From contig CAVWBQ010000024.1 of assembly GCA_963753225.1 (NCBI GenBank), positions 79,440 to 143,439 on the forward strand: 64,000 bases of DNA. The letters are read 5' to 3'. This document shows, one piece after another, positions 47,552 through 56,499 of this stretch (position 1 is the stretch's first letter; the number at the start of each line of letters is the position of its first letter). The position numbers were made by a program, and so were the translations under genes. Below the pieces are notes generated by a model. The model was given only the letters and a program-made list of their open reading frames with translations, was not told where the DNA came from and ran no database searches. This stretch comes from Palsa-504 sp963753225 (GTDB lineage Bacteria; Actinomycetota; Actinomycetes; Streptosporangiales; Streptosporangiaceae).

Positions 47552-48370
47552 TCACGAGAACAGGTCGACGACCGAACGGCTCTGCAGGTCCTCGCGCAGC
47601 AGCCGCTGCCCGGCCGCCTCCATGTGCGCGCGCCAGTGCCGCTCGGCGCCCGCGCCGTCCCGCTTCTCGACCAGCACGACCAGCTTCTCGTAGCTGCGCA
47701 CGTTGCGGCGGAAGTTGGCGAGCTCATCGTCTCCGGCGCGATCGCGGGAGAGCGCCATGGCGAGGTGAGTGGCCACGATGTCCTGCAGCACGCCGCCCTG
47801 CACGGCCAGCGTCCTGCTGCCGGAGCGCTGCATGATCAGCTCGTGGAACCGGGCCGCCTGGCTGGACCACAGGACAGGTTCGGGCGCTTTGGGCTGGTCC
47901 GCCTCGACGGCGCCGCGCAGTTCGGAGATGCACGCGGTCAGGTCGGCTAGGTCCTGCTTGGTCCGGCGCCTGGCCAGCAGCCGGGCGCAGGCCGGCTCGA
48001 GCACCATCCGCGCCTCGTAGACGTCGGCGATCGTGGTGCCCTGGACCTGCAGCAGCAGGCCCACGTACCGGGCGGCCACGGAAAGGCTGGGCTGGGTTAC
48101 GCGGGCGCCACCGCGCGAGCCGCGCTTGACGCTGATCAGGTCCTCCGCCTCCAGGATGCGGAAGGCCTCGCGCAGCGTCGGCCTGGACACCCCGAACTGT
48201 CCCATCAGCTGCTGTTCCGACGGCAGCGTGTCGCCCGGACGCAGCTCCCCGCGGACGATCTGCCGCCGGTACAAGGTCGCGATGAGCTCGGCGGTCTTGG
48301 GCGCCCGGACGACCTGGCCAACGTACCCCTGAGCGCCCGGGCCCGCGTCCCGGCCGACGAGACTGGACAC
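47552..48370 (-). CDS. FadR/GntR family regulator (FCD domain)
   Basis: A 272-residue protein. The GTG 48370 start follows AGGAGG; an open frame extends to 48421. Winged helix: AELIATLYRRQIVRGELRPG and PSEQQLMGQFGVSRPTLREA with FRILEAEDLI (about residues 25-90). The FCD effector domain with helices and metal-ligand-type His residues fills the rest (WSSQAARFHELIMQRSGSRT). It is divergent from the CaiB/BaiF gene (95 bp), so it probably controls both sides in response to an acyl-CoA or organic acid. Confidence 0.87.
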   Translation of the reverse strand: MSSLVGRDAGPGAQGYVGQVVRAPKTAELIATLYRRQIVRGELRPGDTLPSEQQLMGQFGVSRPTLREAFRILEAEDLISVKRGSRGGARVTQPSLSVAARYVGLLLQVQGTTIADVYEARMVLEPACARLLARRRTKQDLADLTACISELRGAVEADQPKAPEPVLWSSQAARFHELIMQRSGSRTLAVQGGVLQDIVATHLAMALSRDRAGDDELANFRRNVRSYEKLVVLVEKRDGAGAERHWRAHMEAAGQRLLREDLQSRSVVDLFS

Positions 48371-48465
48371 GGTTCCTCCTGGCGGCGGATGTTTCAAATA
48401 GTGTACTGGGTTAGATGACAAAGCAGCGTTAGCTGGCAGGGGTCGCGTAGTGCGGAGGTATGACC

Positions 48466-49629
48466 ATGGCGCCGCAACCTACCCGCCGCGGGCCGCTGGC
48501 CGGCCTGCGGGTGCTCGAACTGGCGGGCATCGGGCCCGCGCCGTTCTGCGCCATGCTGCTTGCCGACCAGGGCGCGACCGTGCTGCGCATCGACCGTCCC
48601 GGTCCCACCCACCTGCCCAGCCCTCTTCATGGCCATCCCGAGCGTGAGTTCCTGAACCGCGGCCGCCGGTCCGCGGTGCTCGACCTGAAGCACCCCCGCG
48701 CGGTGGACGCGCTGCTCCGGCTGGCCGACAGCGCGGACGTGCTGCTCGAGGGGCTGCGCCCGGGGGTGACCGAGCGCCTCGGCGTGGGCCCCGAGGTCTG
48801 CCTGCCCCGCAATCCGCGGCTGGTCTACGCCCGGATGACGGGCTGGGGCCAGGACGGCCCGCTGACCTCGAGGGTCGGCCACGACATCGGCTACATCGCC
48901 CGCGCCGGCGCGCTGCACGCGCTGGGCCGGGCCGGGGGCCCGCCGCAGTTCCCGGCGAACCTGCTGGGCGACTTCGGCGGCGGCGGGATGCTGATGGCCT
49001 ACGGGATCTGCGCGGCCCTGGTCGAGCGGGCCACCTCCGGGCAGGGACAGGTGGTGGACGCGGCCATCGTGGACGGGGTGGCCTCGCTGCTGGCCATGCC
49101 GCTGATGTTCATGGCCCAGGGGGTGTGGCGGGACGAGCGCGGGGTGAACCTGCTGGACGGGGGAGTGCCCTGGTACGACGTGTACGAGACGGCGGACGGG
49201 AAGTGGATGGCGGTGGGAGCGCTGGAGCCGCGGTTCTACGCCGCGCTGCTGGCCGGGCTCGGCCTGACCGAGGCACCCGACCGCGGCGACCCGGCCAACT
49301 GGCCGCGACTGCGCGAGCTGTTCACGGCCCGGTTCAAGGACAAGGCCAGGGACGAGTGGGCGGCCGCCTTCGCCGGCAGCGAGGCCTGCGTCGAGCCGGT
49401 GCTGTCGATGCGCGAGGCGGCCGGGGACCCGCACCTGACCACGCGGGAGACCTACGTCGTCCGGGACGGCGTCGTCCAGCCGGCGCCCGCGCCGCGCTTC
49501 TCCAGGACCCCGGGCGAGCTGTCCGGGCCGGCGTCCGTGCCGGGTCAGGACACCGCCGAGGCGCTCACCGACTGGGGCCTGCCCGACGCCGCCGAACTCA
49601 TCGCCTGCGGTGCCGCCGTCCAGGCCTGA
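48466..49629 (+). CDS. CaiB/BaiF (family III) CoA-transferase, alpha-methylacyl-CoA racemase-like
   Basis: A 387-residue protein. The opening GPLAGLRVLELAGIGPAPFC, NRGRRSAVLDLKHPRAVDAL, ARMTGWGQDGPLTSRVGHDI (His), NLLGDFGGGGMLMAYG (Asp) and VGALEPRFYAALLAGLGL (Glu) place it with alpha-methylacyl-CoA racemases, whose His/Asp/Glu set is present. ATG 48466 is seven bases after GGAGG; ATG 48460 is too close. It is probably part of the same pathway as the divergent SDR. Confidence 0.9.
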   Translation: MAPQPTRRGPLAGLRVLELAGIGPAPFCAMLLADQGATVLRIDRPGPTHLPSPLHGHPEREFLNRGRRSAVLDLKHPRAVDALLRLADSADVLLEGLRPGVTERLGVGPEVCLPRNPRLVYARMTGWGQDGPLTSRVGHDIGYIARAGALHALGRAGGPPQFPANLLGDFGGGGMLMAYGICAALVERATSGQGQVVDAAIVDGVASLLAMPLMFMAQGVWRDERGVNLLDGGVPWYDVYETADGKWMAVGALEPRFYAALLAGLGLTEAPDRGDPANWPRLRELFTARFKDKARDEWAAAFAGSEACVEPVLSMREAAGDPHLTTRETYVVRDGVVQPAPAPRFSRTPGELSGPASVPGQDTAEALTDWGLPDAAELIACGAAVQA

Positions 49630-49653
49630 GCCCGCCTTCCTGCCCTGGCCCCC

Positions 49654-50316
49654 TTACCGGTAGGTGATCAGGGCGCGGTCGGTCTCGAGGTGGGCGTGGT
49701 CGTTGAACGTCACCAGGCTCGTTCCCGTGTGCCCGCTGATGACCTTGGTGATGCTGGCGTTGACCAGCAGCCGGGCCAGGCTGGGCCAGCGCTCCTCGGG
49801 CAGCCCGAGCGCCTGGGCGCAGAAGGCCGCGATGACCCCGCCGGAGGTCACCGCGACGGTCCCGCCCGGCTCGGCGACCAGATGGCCAACCGCGGCCAGC
49901 ACGCGGTCGATGAACGCGGCGTGGCTTTCTGAGTAGCGTGTCTCCCCGGAGATCCAGCGGCCGATCGCCTCTTCCAGCGTGGACTGCAGCGCCCGCCCGA
50001 CCTCGCCCTCCGCGGTCGCCGTGGAGAAGGTGACCTCGGTCGTGTGCCGGGCCATGACCTCGACATGGTCATACTCGTCGAGCCGCTCGTCGATCCGCAG
50101 CCGCGAAGCGGGCCAGCCGAGCGCGTCGAGCAGCGCCCGGGCGGTGTCCCGCTGCCGGCTGAGGCCGCCGGACACCATGCGGTCGATGACCAGGTCCGTT
50201 CGGGCCAGCCGCGCCCCCGTGACCTGAGCCTGACGCCGCCCGACGTCCGAGAGCCGGTCATAATCCGCCGTCCCGAGTGACGCCTGACCATGCCGCACCA
50301 GCAAAAGCACACCCAT
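49654..50316 (-). CDS. histidine phosphatase (phosphoglycerate-mutase-like)
   Basis: A 220-residue protein from ATG 50316. VLLLVRHGQAS is the catalytic RHG motif, YDRLSDVGRRQAQVTGARLA follows, then SGGLSRQRDTARALLDALG and VAVTSGGVIAAFCAQALGLP (the second catalytic His is replaced by Ser-Gly-Gly in that region, TSGG instead of SHG). That change is common in subgroups and may alter activity. The substrate is unknown. It converges with the CoA-transferase. Confidence 0.85.
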   Translation of the reverse strand: MGVLLLVRHGQASLGTADYDRLSDVGRRQAQVTGARLARTDLVIDRMVSGGLSRQRDTARALLDALGWPASRLRIDERLDEYDHVEVMARHTTEVTFSTATAEGEVGRALQSTLEEAIGRWISGETRYSESHAAFIDRVLAAVGHLVAEPGGTVAVTSGGVIAAFCAQALGLPEERWPSLARLLVNASITKVISGHTGTSLVTFNDHAHLETDRALITYR

Positions 50317-50527
50317 AAGCCTCAACCTAGCGCCAGGCACGGGCCCGTCTCCCGTCGCATGCTCGCCGTGACAGCACGCCTCCGGGCGCGACAAGCGCGC
50401 CGGTGGCCGCCAGTGCTCACGGGAGCGGCTAGCGCACCATCATCGGAAGAAAACGGTTTTAGGACTGACGCTGGCGGGCAGTCGCCCGGCAGGTCACCAC
50501 TTTCTGCAGGTACGGGAGCATTCGGCG

Positions 50528-50833
50528 ATGATTGCGAGAATCTGGCGTGGAGCGGTCCGGGCGGAGGACGCTTCAGCCTACGCGGAGTATGTGCAGCGCA
50601 CCGGAATCGACGGCTACCGGGGCACGCCGGGCAACCGCGGGGCCTGGCTGCTCTGGCGGATCGAGGGTGACCGTGCCGAGTTTGTCACGGTGAGCTTGTG
50701 GGAGTCCCGGAAAGCGATTGAAGCCTTCGCCGGGCAGGACATCGGCACTGCCGTCTTCTATCCAGACGACGAGCAGTTCCTCATCGAGCGGGATCTCACC
50801 GTGAATCACTATGAGGTGGCAGGTACCGAGTAG
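50528..50833 (+). CDS. antibiotic biosynthesis monooxygenase-type (ABM) protein
   Basis: A 101-residue ferredoxin-like protein with MIARIWRGAVRAEDASAYAE, YRGTPGNRGAWLLWRIEGD and EFVTVSLWESRKAIEAFAGQ, the typical ABM fold signatures. It may be a haem-degrading or quinone-type monooxygenase or a simple dimeric binding protein. ATG 50528 is preceded by GGGAG. Its 3' end overlaps the convergent DUF4239 gene by 25 bp. Confidence 0.8.
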   Translation: MIARIWRGAVRAEDASAYAEYVQRTGIDGYRGTPGNRGAWLLWRIEGDRAEFVTVSLWESRKAIEAFAGQDIGTAVFYPDDEQFLIERDLTVNHYEVAGTE

Positions 50834-51627
50834 GTCGGTCGGGGTAAGGGATGAAAGTAGCCGATGTTCAGGTCTCGCACGACGGCATCGATGGGTTGCC
50901 CGCTTACGGTGATCGGGCCTCGCCACGGCGTGCCCAGGGCAAACAGCAGGGCCAGGCTGAGTCCTATCACGGCCGCGAGCCCGCCGACGAGCAGGGCCGC
51001 CCGCCAGCCGCTGCGCAGCGTCAGGGCGGTGGTGTTCACGATCAACGCCGCTCCGGCGAGGAGCAGGACGGCTACGTAAAGGGCGGGGAGCTGACGTGAG
51101 GCTGCGGCCAGGCGGGCGCGGCGGTCGCTGGTGAGGGCGTCCAGGGAGGCCAGCAGTTCGGTGCTCGCGGGTGTTGCGAGGGTGGGGCGGGCGGCCTGGG
51201 TCCGGACGGCGTTTTCCAGGCTGGCGATGGCATGCGTGGTGGCGGGATCGTCGCCGTTGGCCGCGTTGCTGCCGTTCCACTCATGAGCCCGCGTCGCCTG
51301 CAGGTAGCCGAGCAGGGCGGACTGGATCGGCTCCGAGTCGACGCCGGGGCCGGTCGCCGCCCAGGCCAGGCGGGATGCGTCGGCGGCCTCGCTGCTCACG
51401 ATTCCCTGCGCCTATGCCAGGAAACCAGCCTCGCTGGCTAGCGCCAGGCCCATCAGGAGCGCGAAGATCGCTCCGAGCGCGGGCATGAGCGGCGCCGCGA
51501 TGGCGTGGGCTCCCTCCCGTTCCGCGGCAGGGATCAGGGCCCGCAGCGCTAGCCAGCCGCCGGCCGCGCCCAGCAGCGCGAGCACCAGCCCGCTGATGAC
51601 CAGCACCGCCGTCGGCAGCGACGTCAA
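50809..51627 (-). pseudogene. DUF4239 (bestrophin-like) membrane protein with internal amber stop
   Basis: Two segments in the same frame are separated only by TAG at 51414-51412. The N-terminal part (from ATG 51627, PTAVLVISGLVLALLGAAGG, REGAHAIAAPLMPALGAIFA) ends GFLA, then a stop, then AQGIVSSEAADASRLAWAAT continues through two more membrane helices to 50809. Together they give the roughly 270 residues usual for DUF4239. So a single base change has likely split it. A downstream start at GTG/ATG near 51399 could still make the C-terminal half. Confidence 0.75.
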
Positions 51628-51697
51628 CTAGTCGGCGCACCGCAGCTCGAACTCGTCCACTAGAAGACCGCCCATAGATGTTCGAAGGTTAACAAAG

Positions 51698-51725
51698 TAT
51701 CTATATCGCAGGTTCCGTCCGTCAA
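51698..51725 (-). promoter_or_regulatory. promoter candidate for the DUF4239 gene
   Basis: On the minus strand TTGACG (51725-51720), a 16-bp spacer and TAGATA (51703-51698). It lies 71 bp upstream of the DUF4239 start. The rest of 51628-51977, up to the HNH gene stop, holds nothing else I can support. Confidence 0.5.
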
Positions 51726-51977
51726 CCTAGTGCCGGCCCCAGCCATGCTGGTCATCTCCAGGAACCGAACGGCCCGCCATCCAGCCCCTAGGTTGGGGTA
51801 GTTGGTGCGGGGTTGGGTTGGGTTTCCCGCGACGAATCACGATGTTCCAAGGCGCAGTCCCGTACCGCACCGCGGCCCGGGGATCCGGGCGCGGTGAGCA
51901 TCGGGTACTGCGTTCGTGGGGTCGCCGGGACCGGCGGGCAGTGGTGGTGTCGATGGCTCCGGGCGTGCCGGGGCCCG

Positions 51978-53558
51978 TTACCCGGCCCGGGCGGGGGGTC
52001 CGTGGCTGTGCAGTACTTTCGTCTTGTCCTTGTTCCAGGCGGTCGTGGTCCCGTCCGGGTTGAGGACGAGGGTCCAGCCCTGCTGGTGGATGACGATCTG
52101 GTGGTGGAAAAAGCACAACAGGACGCAGTCCCTGGTGCTGGTCTTGCCGCCGTGCTTCTTGTGTTTGGTGTGGTGGACGTCGCAGGCGGAGGCGGGCTGG
52201 TTGCACCCGCCGGCCCACCGGCACTTGCGGTCCCGCAGCACCACCGCGTTGCGGATCCCGGCGGGGATCGACTCGGCGTAGCCGATGTCCAGCGGCAGGC
52301 TCGGCCCGCCCAGCCGCGCCCCGAGCTGCCGCCGCCGCAAGAACGACGCCAGCCCGCCCGGGCCCGACAGCAGGTCCACCGCCTTGCCGATCACCGCCTG
52401 CTCCAGCGCCGCCCACGCCGCCGTCCTGTCCGGAGCCGCCGTGGTGCCCGGAGCCGCCGTGGTGCCCGGAGCCGGGGTGCCCGGGGCCGGGGTGTCCGGG
52501 CGGCTGGCGTCGCCGGCCCGGCGGTGCCGGTCGAGTTCCACGCAGAGCCGGATCAGGTCTTCCAGGGCGTCGATGTTGACGTCGCCGGTGACCAGCGGGG
52601 CCATCGCCGCGTCGCACGCGATGCCCCCGGCGGCGTCGCCGTCGAGCCAGGCGCCGCCGTCGCTGCCGGTCTCGGACGCGAACGCCCGGCACCCCGCCCA
52701 CCGCTCCCGCACCCGCGCCGTCCACTGCTCCTGCAAAGCGGAGTCGCCGTCCAGCAGCAGCAGGTCGGCCAGCGACAGGTGCACCCACGCCTTCACCGGC
52801 TGCCCGGCCCGCCCCGGCACCAGGTCCGCCGCGACGAGCCGCCGCATCGCCTCGGCCAGCGCGTCGTGATACCGCTGCTCCTTCGTCCGGTCATCGTCTT
52901 TGCCGGCCGGGGCGCCCAGCGCATCCAGCACCCGCCCGACCACCTCCGCGCACTCGGGGGTCAGCTCCCCGTGGATAACCCCGGCGCCGCCGAACGTGGT
53001 GGCCAGCTTCAGCGCCCGGTCCGCCAGATCCCGGCCCGGATCCTCATCCGGCAGGTCACCGCGGGCCCGCTCGTACATCTGCGCGAACAGCGACGCCAGC
53101 TCCTCCAAACCCAGCCCCGCCGCCGCCGCGGCCAGCAGCAGCTCGTCGGATTCGTCCCGGAACTTCTCCGGCAGCCTGTTCGTCCACAAGCAGATCAGCC
53201 GCCCCACCGACTCCGAGACCCGCCGGGCCGCCAGCGCCGCGACCACCTTCGGGTGGGTGCGGGTCCGCTTTGCCCAGGCGGCGTGCCCGACGGCGGCGCC
53301 CCGGGTGATCCCGGTCCGGTGCATCAGCCACGACACCGCGCTGTACTCCGCGTCACCGGCGCAGCCCTGCCCGGCGGTGAACCCGGCCAGGACCGCGGCC
53401 CGCGCCGCGGTGGCGACCGCGCCGGCTTGCTCGAGTTCCCTCAGGCACTCGGCCTGGGTCGCGGCAGACAGCTGGTTAGCGTCCGCGGCGGCCAGGTACC
53501 CGAGCCCGGCGCGGACCATGTCCAGCGCCTCACGGGCACACGCCGGGGCGTTACCCAT
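51978..53558 (-). CDS. DUF222 / HNH endonuclease (13E12-type repeat family)
   Basis: A 526-residue protein from ATG 53558 behind GAGGAGG. The N-terminal three quarters is the DUF222 domain (ATQAECLRELEQAGAVATAA, RRVSESVGRLICLWTNRLPE). The C-terminus is an HNH nuclease (RDRKCRWAGGCNQPASACDV, HHTKHKKHGGKTSTRDCVLL, CFFHHQIVIHQQGW). These genes occur in many near-identical copies in actinobacteria (REP13E12 in Mycobacterium) and may be mobile. An APGTP/APGTTA repeat (52430-52500) lengthens the region before the HNH domain. Confidence 0.92.
   Translation of the reverse strand: MGNAPACAREALDMVRAGLGYLAAADANQLSAATQAECLRELEQAGAVATAARAAVLAGFTAGQGCAGDAEYSAVSWLMHRTGITRGAAVGHAAWAKRTRTHPKVVAALAARRVSESVGRLICLWTNRLPEKFRDESDELLLAAAAAGLGLEELASLFAQMYERARGDLPDEDPGRDLADRALKLATTFGGAGVIHGELTPECAEVVGRVLDALGAPAGKDDDRTKEQRYHDALAEAMRRLVAADLVPGRAGQPVKAWVHLSLADLLLLDGDSALQEQWTARVRERWAGCRAFASETGSDGGAWLDGDAAGGIACDAAMAPLVTGDVNIDALEDLIRLCVELDRHRRAGDASRPDTPAPGTPAPGTTAAPGTTAAPDRTAAWAALEQAVIGKAVDLLSGPGGLASFLRRRQLGARLGGPSLPLDIGYAESIPAGIRNAVVLRDRKCRWAGGCNQPASACDVHHTKHKKHGGKTSTRDCVLLCFFHHQIVIHQQGWTLVLNPDGTTTAWNKDKTKVLHSHGPPARAG
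52430..52500 (-). repeat. 18-bp repeat in the HNH gene
   Basis: GAGCCGCCGTGGTGCCCG (plus strand) occurs twice, followed by shortened units GAGCCGGGGTGCCCG and GGGCCGGGGTGTCCG. These encode the APGTTA/APGTP tail of the linker, in frame. Confidence 0.85.
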
Positions 53559-53929
53559 CCGGGGTCACCTCCTCTACCGGGGGCTAGTCGCTGCTGCTGC
53601 CGGTCCTGCTCCTCCCCCGGGCACGTCTGTAGGATATGATTTCGATTCTACCGCAGGGCTACGACATTTCCCGGGAGAAACGCGCCACTCCCCGAAATAG
53701 GTACACATGATTGAAATGAGGTTCGTGATGTCACGAGAAAGTCAATGAACGTGGCGTTCTACGGACTTCTGGGTACATTGCCCAGGTGCTGTAGGGGCTC
53801 GGCTGGTCGGAGCGTGTCCCGGGAAAGCCGGCGGCCGCGGTGGCGTCGCGACCGCAGCTGCCACCCTGACCAGACGCGCGCCTGGGTGATCCCGGCCGGG
53901 GTGCCCGGCCGGGGTCACTTGGGGTGGCC
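53559..53929. other. gene-poor interval upstream of the HNH gene
   Basis: These 370 bp hold an AT-rich stretch (53630-53750) with TCGTGA-TG-TCACGA (53723-53736), a 14-bp interrupted palindrome that may be a regulator site. The open frames here have poor third-base bias and no ribosome site. I see no gene. Confidence 0.4.
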
Positions 53930-54310
53930 TCAGCGGTAGCGGGGGCCGTTCATCTCCTCTGTTCGGCTGAACTGCCCGGTCGGCTGGTCGTCGTGCGGGC
54001 GCCGGGGCGCAGGCGCCGGGCCGTACCGCCCGTCGTAGCGTCGGTCGTGGCGTCGGCGCCGGCGCAGCATGACCGCGGTCGCGCTGCCCGCCGCCGCTGC
54101 CAGGACGAGCGCCACCAGCAGGACGACCAGGCCGGTGGGCATGCTAGACGAGGTGCGGTCCTGAGCCAGCTCCCTGTCCCGCAGCGGAGAGGCGCTGGGC
54201 TGCGCGGTCGCGTTGACGCCGGATCCGGCCGGGGCGCTGACGCCGGCCGAGGGGCCAGCGGGGCGATCGTGTGGCTGGTGACATTCTCGATCAGATAGGG
54301 GACGGAGGGC
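53930..54310 (-). pseudogene. 3' remnant of an exported membrane-anchored protein
   Basis: The minus strand encodes a signature C-terminus: Pro/Ser/Ala stretch, a membrane helix (TGLVVLLVALVLAAAAGSAT), then an Arg-rich cytoplasmic tail ending NGPRYR. Upstream, GAKPSVPYLIENVTSHTIAPL in another frame appears to be the preceding part, joined by a frameshift near 54250. The N-terminal bulk is missing; the minus frame continues only antisense to another fragment. Probably a decayed cell-surface gene. Confidence 0.5.
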
Positions 54311-54600
54311 TTGGCGCCCTATCCGGTCTACACCGATCCGGCCCGTGCCGTCCGCGGGCGTGAGCGCGTCGGCTGGCAGGCTCCCGATACCGCCCGCATC
54401 GCGAGGGTCCGCGCGCTGCTGGAACGCGAGGTCGGCCAGCCATTTCGTGCTCGAGTCGGTGGCCAAGCAGGTCCTGGCCGAGTACGGCATCCCGGTCAGC
54501 CGCGAGGCCATCGCCGACTCCGCCGAGGCGGCCGTGGCCGCCGCCCGCGAGCTCGGCGGGCCGGTCGCGCTGAAGGTGCTCTCCTACGGCCTATCGCAAC
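54301..54600 (+). pseudogene. fragment of ADP-forming acyl-CoA synthetase
   Basis: In one frame APYPVYTDPARAVRGRERVG resembles the end of the CoA-binding region. After a frameshift near 54435 a second frame gives VLESVAKQVLAEYGIPVSRE and AARELGGPVALKVLS, the start of the ATP-grasp domain of acetate-CoA ligase (ADP-forming). The gene stops abruptly and joins an unrelated DUF35 fragment, so it is a deletion remnant. Confidence 0.55.
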
Positions 54601-54780
54601 TGCCTGTCGGAGAACCAGGCCTGGGCGCGTTCTCCGGCGACGCCACCGTGTACACCTTCACCCTCTGCCACCGCGGCCCGGGCGCGTTCAACGCCGAGGT
54701 GCCCTACGTGATCGCGCTGGGCGAGCAGCCGCGGCACTGCCTGGTCTCCCGGCAAGGACATCTCCATGTGGCGCTGGGTC
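54601..54780 (+). pseudogene. fragment of a DUF35/OB-fold thiolase-partner protein
   Basis: GDATVYTFTLCHRGPGAFNA and EVPYVIALGEQPRHCL match the OB-fold part of DUF35 proteins (acyl-CoA-associated, usually encoded beside thiolases). Both ends are missing. It is fused in frame to the synthetase fragment, so the two were probably brought together by a deletion. Confidence 0.55.
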
Positions 54781-54902
54781 ACCCGGGGCTGAGCGGGTAA
54801 CCCAGCCCGTTCGGCAGCCAATCCATGATCATGTGGCAGTGGGTGCCAGGAAATGACGCCTAACTGCACACGATGGGCCCGGCGTAGCAGCGGAGGTGGC
54901 GG

Positions 54903-55301
54903 TCAGGCCCGGCAGTCGACCCAGACGATCTGCCGCAACCCCGACCCGTCCGGCAGCGTCACCGGCACGTACCCGAACTTGATGCGGTGCGTCGTGCCCG
55001 GCACGTTCAGGCAGGACGGCCATCCGCCCATGTGCGTCTCACCCTGGCCGTCCACCCAGGTGAGACTGCCCACCCCCTCGAACCCGTACGCATAGCCGTC
55101 CACGACGACCGAGGCCTGCTGGCCGCCGGTGTAGGCGAGGCCGGTGAGCACGGTCACGTCGGACGAGTGGTGATGCTGGCCCGCCACGAACGCGCCGACC
55201 CCGATCAGCCCCGCGGCCAGGGCTGCGGCGGCCGCCCGGATGGCCAGGCGGGGCCGCCTCGGGATCCAGGCCGCCCCCGCTGTTGCCGACACTGCCGCCA
55301 T
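54903..55301 (-). CDS. exported or membrane-anchored hypothetical protein
   Basis: A 132-residue protein with a basic N-terminus and one hydrophobic segment (residues about 20-41, LAIRAAAAALAAGLIGVGAF). The globular part has three aromatic-rich strands (VVVDGYAYGFEGVGSLTWVD) and two Cys (PSCLNVPGTTHRIKFG and VDCRA) that may form a disulfide. It has no close family that I recognise. It is intact between gene fragments on both sides. Confidence 0.65.
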   Translation of the reverse strand: MAAVSATAGAAWIPRRPRLAIRAAAAALAAGLIGVGAFVAGQHHHSSDVTVLTGLAYTGGQQASVVVDGYAYGFEGVGSLTWVDGQGETHMGGWPSCLNVPGTTHRIKFGYVPVTLPDGSGLRQIVWVDCRA

Positions 55302-55631
55302 CTCAGCTCCCGTAGCTCGTCGCGGCCGGTGGCGACAGTGTCCCGGATGCCCGGATCGCGGTCAAGCCGTCACCCCGACGGCCATGATCAAGGCGCCGGC
55401 GAAGCCGCAGTCACTAGGGAGCTCGTCCTAGGCGACGAGCGCTACCACCGCGAGCGCATCGCCGCCGCCCGCCCGACCCATGTCCGCACGGCGCTGCCTG
55501 CCTGACCTGTGCGAACGGAGCTCGGGCCGGGGATCGAATGTTAGCTAAGCACTCTTCGATACTTAGCGACATGTCGTGAAGGAAGTATTAAAGTTGTATC
55601 ACATTCCTGAAACCTGAGACGGTGGTAGGCC
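55302..55631 (+). promoter_or_regulatory. upstream region of the crotonase gene
   Basis: An AT-rich stretch (55530-55620) has GCTAAG (55544-55549) and CTTAGC (55562-55567), an inverted repeat with a 12-bp spacer. It shares the CTAAG/CTTAG half-site with the palindromes at 3166-3214. No -35/-10 pair is convincing. Nothing codes in the remainder. Confidence 0.35.
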
Positions 55632-56432
55632 ATGGCTAATCGGCTAGCGGACCTGGTTGATGTACGGCTGGCGTCGGCTGGCGTGGCGCTCGTGACGCTG
55701 AACCTTCCCCAGGTGCGGAACGCGATGACTACCGAGCTGACCGCGGCGTGGACGACAACCATGGACGAGGTTGCGAGGGACCGCTCGGTGCGCGCCGTGG
55801 TGGTCACCGGGGCCGGCAGCGCGTTCTGCGCCGGTGCGGACGTCTCCTGGCTCGACCAGGGCAATCTCAGCGACAACACCCCGGACCGGCTGCGCGACAA
55901 GATGCTCCCGTTCTACCGCGCCTGGCTGGCCCCGCAGCAGATCCCGGTGCCGGTGGTGGCCGCGGTGAACGGCCCTTGCATCGGGGCCGGGCTCTGCCTG
56001 GCGTTGGCCTGCGACCTCAGGTACGCTTCGCCGTCCGCGATGTTCAGCACGCCGTTCACCCAGCTCGGCACGCACGGCGGAATGGCGGTGAGCTGGCTGC
56101 TTCCCGAGGCGGTCGGGATGCCGCGGGCACGCGAGATGCTCTACACCGGGCGAGTGGTGGCGGCCGACGAGGCGCTGTCCTGGGGCCTGGTCAGCGGGGT
56201 GGCCGAGGATGTGGTCGGCCGTGCGCTCGAGGTGGCCGAGAGCGTGGCGCAGGCCGCGCCGATCGCCACCAGGCTCACCAAGGCGGGCCTGGCGCAGGGC
56301 TCCCGGGGCGGGTTCGAGGTGGCCCTGCAGTGGGAGGCGCTGGCCCAACCCGTCACCATGGCCACCGCCGATATCCACAAGGGCATCCAGGCCCGCCGCG
56401 AGCACCGTCCCCCCACCTTCGACGGCAGCTAA
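55632..56432 (+). CDS. crotonase (enoyl-CoA hydratase/isomerase) family protein
   Basis: A 266-residue crotonase fold: VALVTLNLPQVRNAMTTELT, VVVTGAGSAFCAGADVSWLD (oxyanion hole), VNGPCIGAGLCLALACDLRY and AREMLYTGRVVAADEALSWG. Both glutamates used by hydratases are replaced (Cys in the GAGLCLALACD segment and Phe in MFSTPFTQLG). So it is probably not a classical hydratase; an isomerase, hydrolase or other crotonase activity is likelier. It starts at ATG 55632. Its pathway neighbours are not adjacent. Confidence 0.85.
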   Translation: MANRLADLVDVRLASAGVALVTLNLPQVRNAMTTELTAAWTTTMDEVARDRSVRAVVVTGAGSAFCAGADVSWLDQGNLSDNTPDRLRDKMLPFYRAWLAPQQIPVPVVAAVNGPCIGAGLCLALACDLRYASPSAMFSTPFTQLGTHGGMAVSWLLPEAVGMPRAREMLYTGRVVAADEALSWGLVSGVAEDVVGRALEVAESVAQAAPIATRLTKAGLAQGSRGGFEVALQWEALAQPVTMATADIHKGIQARREHRPPTFDGS

Positions 56433-56499
56433 CCGCCCCCCGCAATCACCGCAATCGGCCCCGTGGCCCTGCCGCCTCGGCGCGCCACGCAGGAGTCAC

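Noticed and set aside
53745..53939. 64-codon plus-strand frame before the surface-protein remnant
   Set aside because: Poor third-base bias, Arg/Pro-rich shadow composition and no ribosome site.
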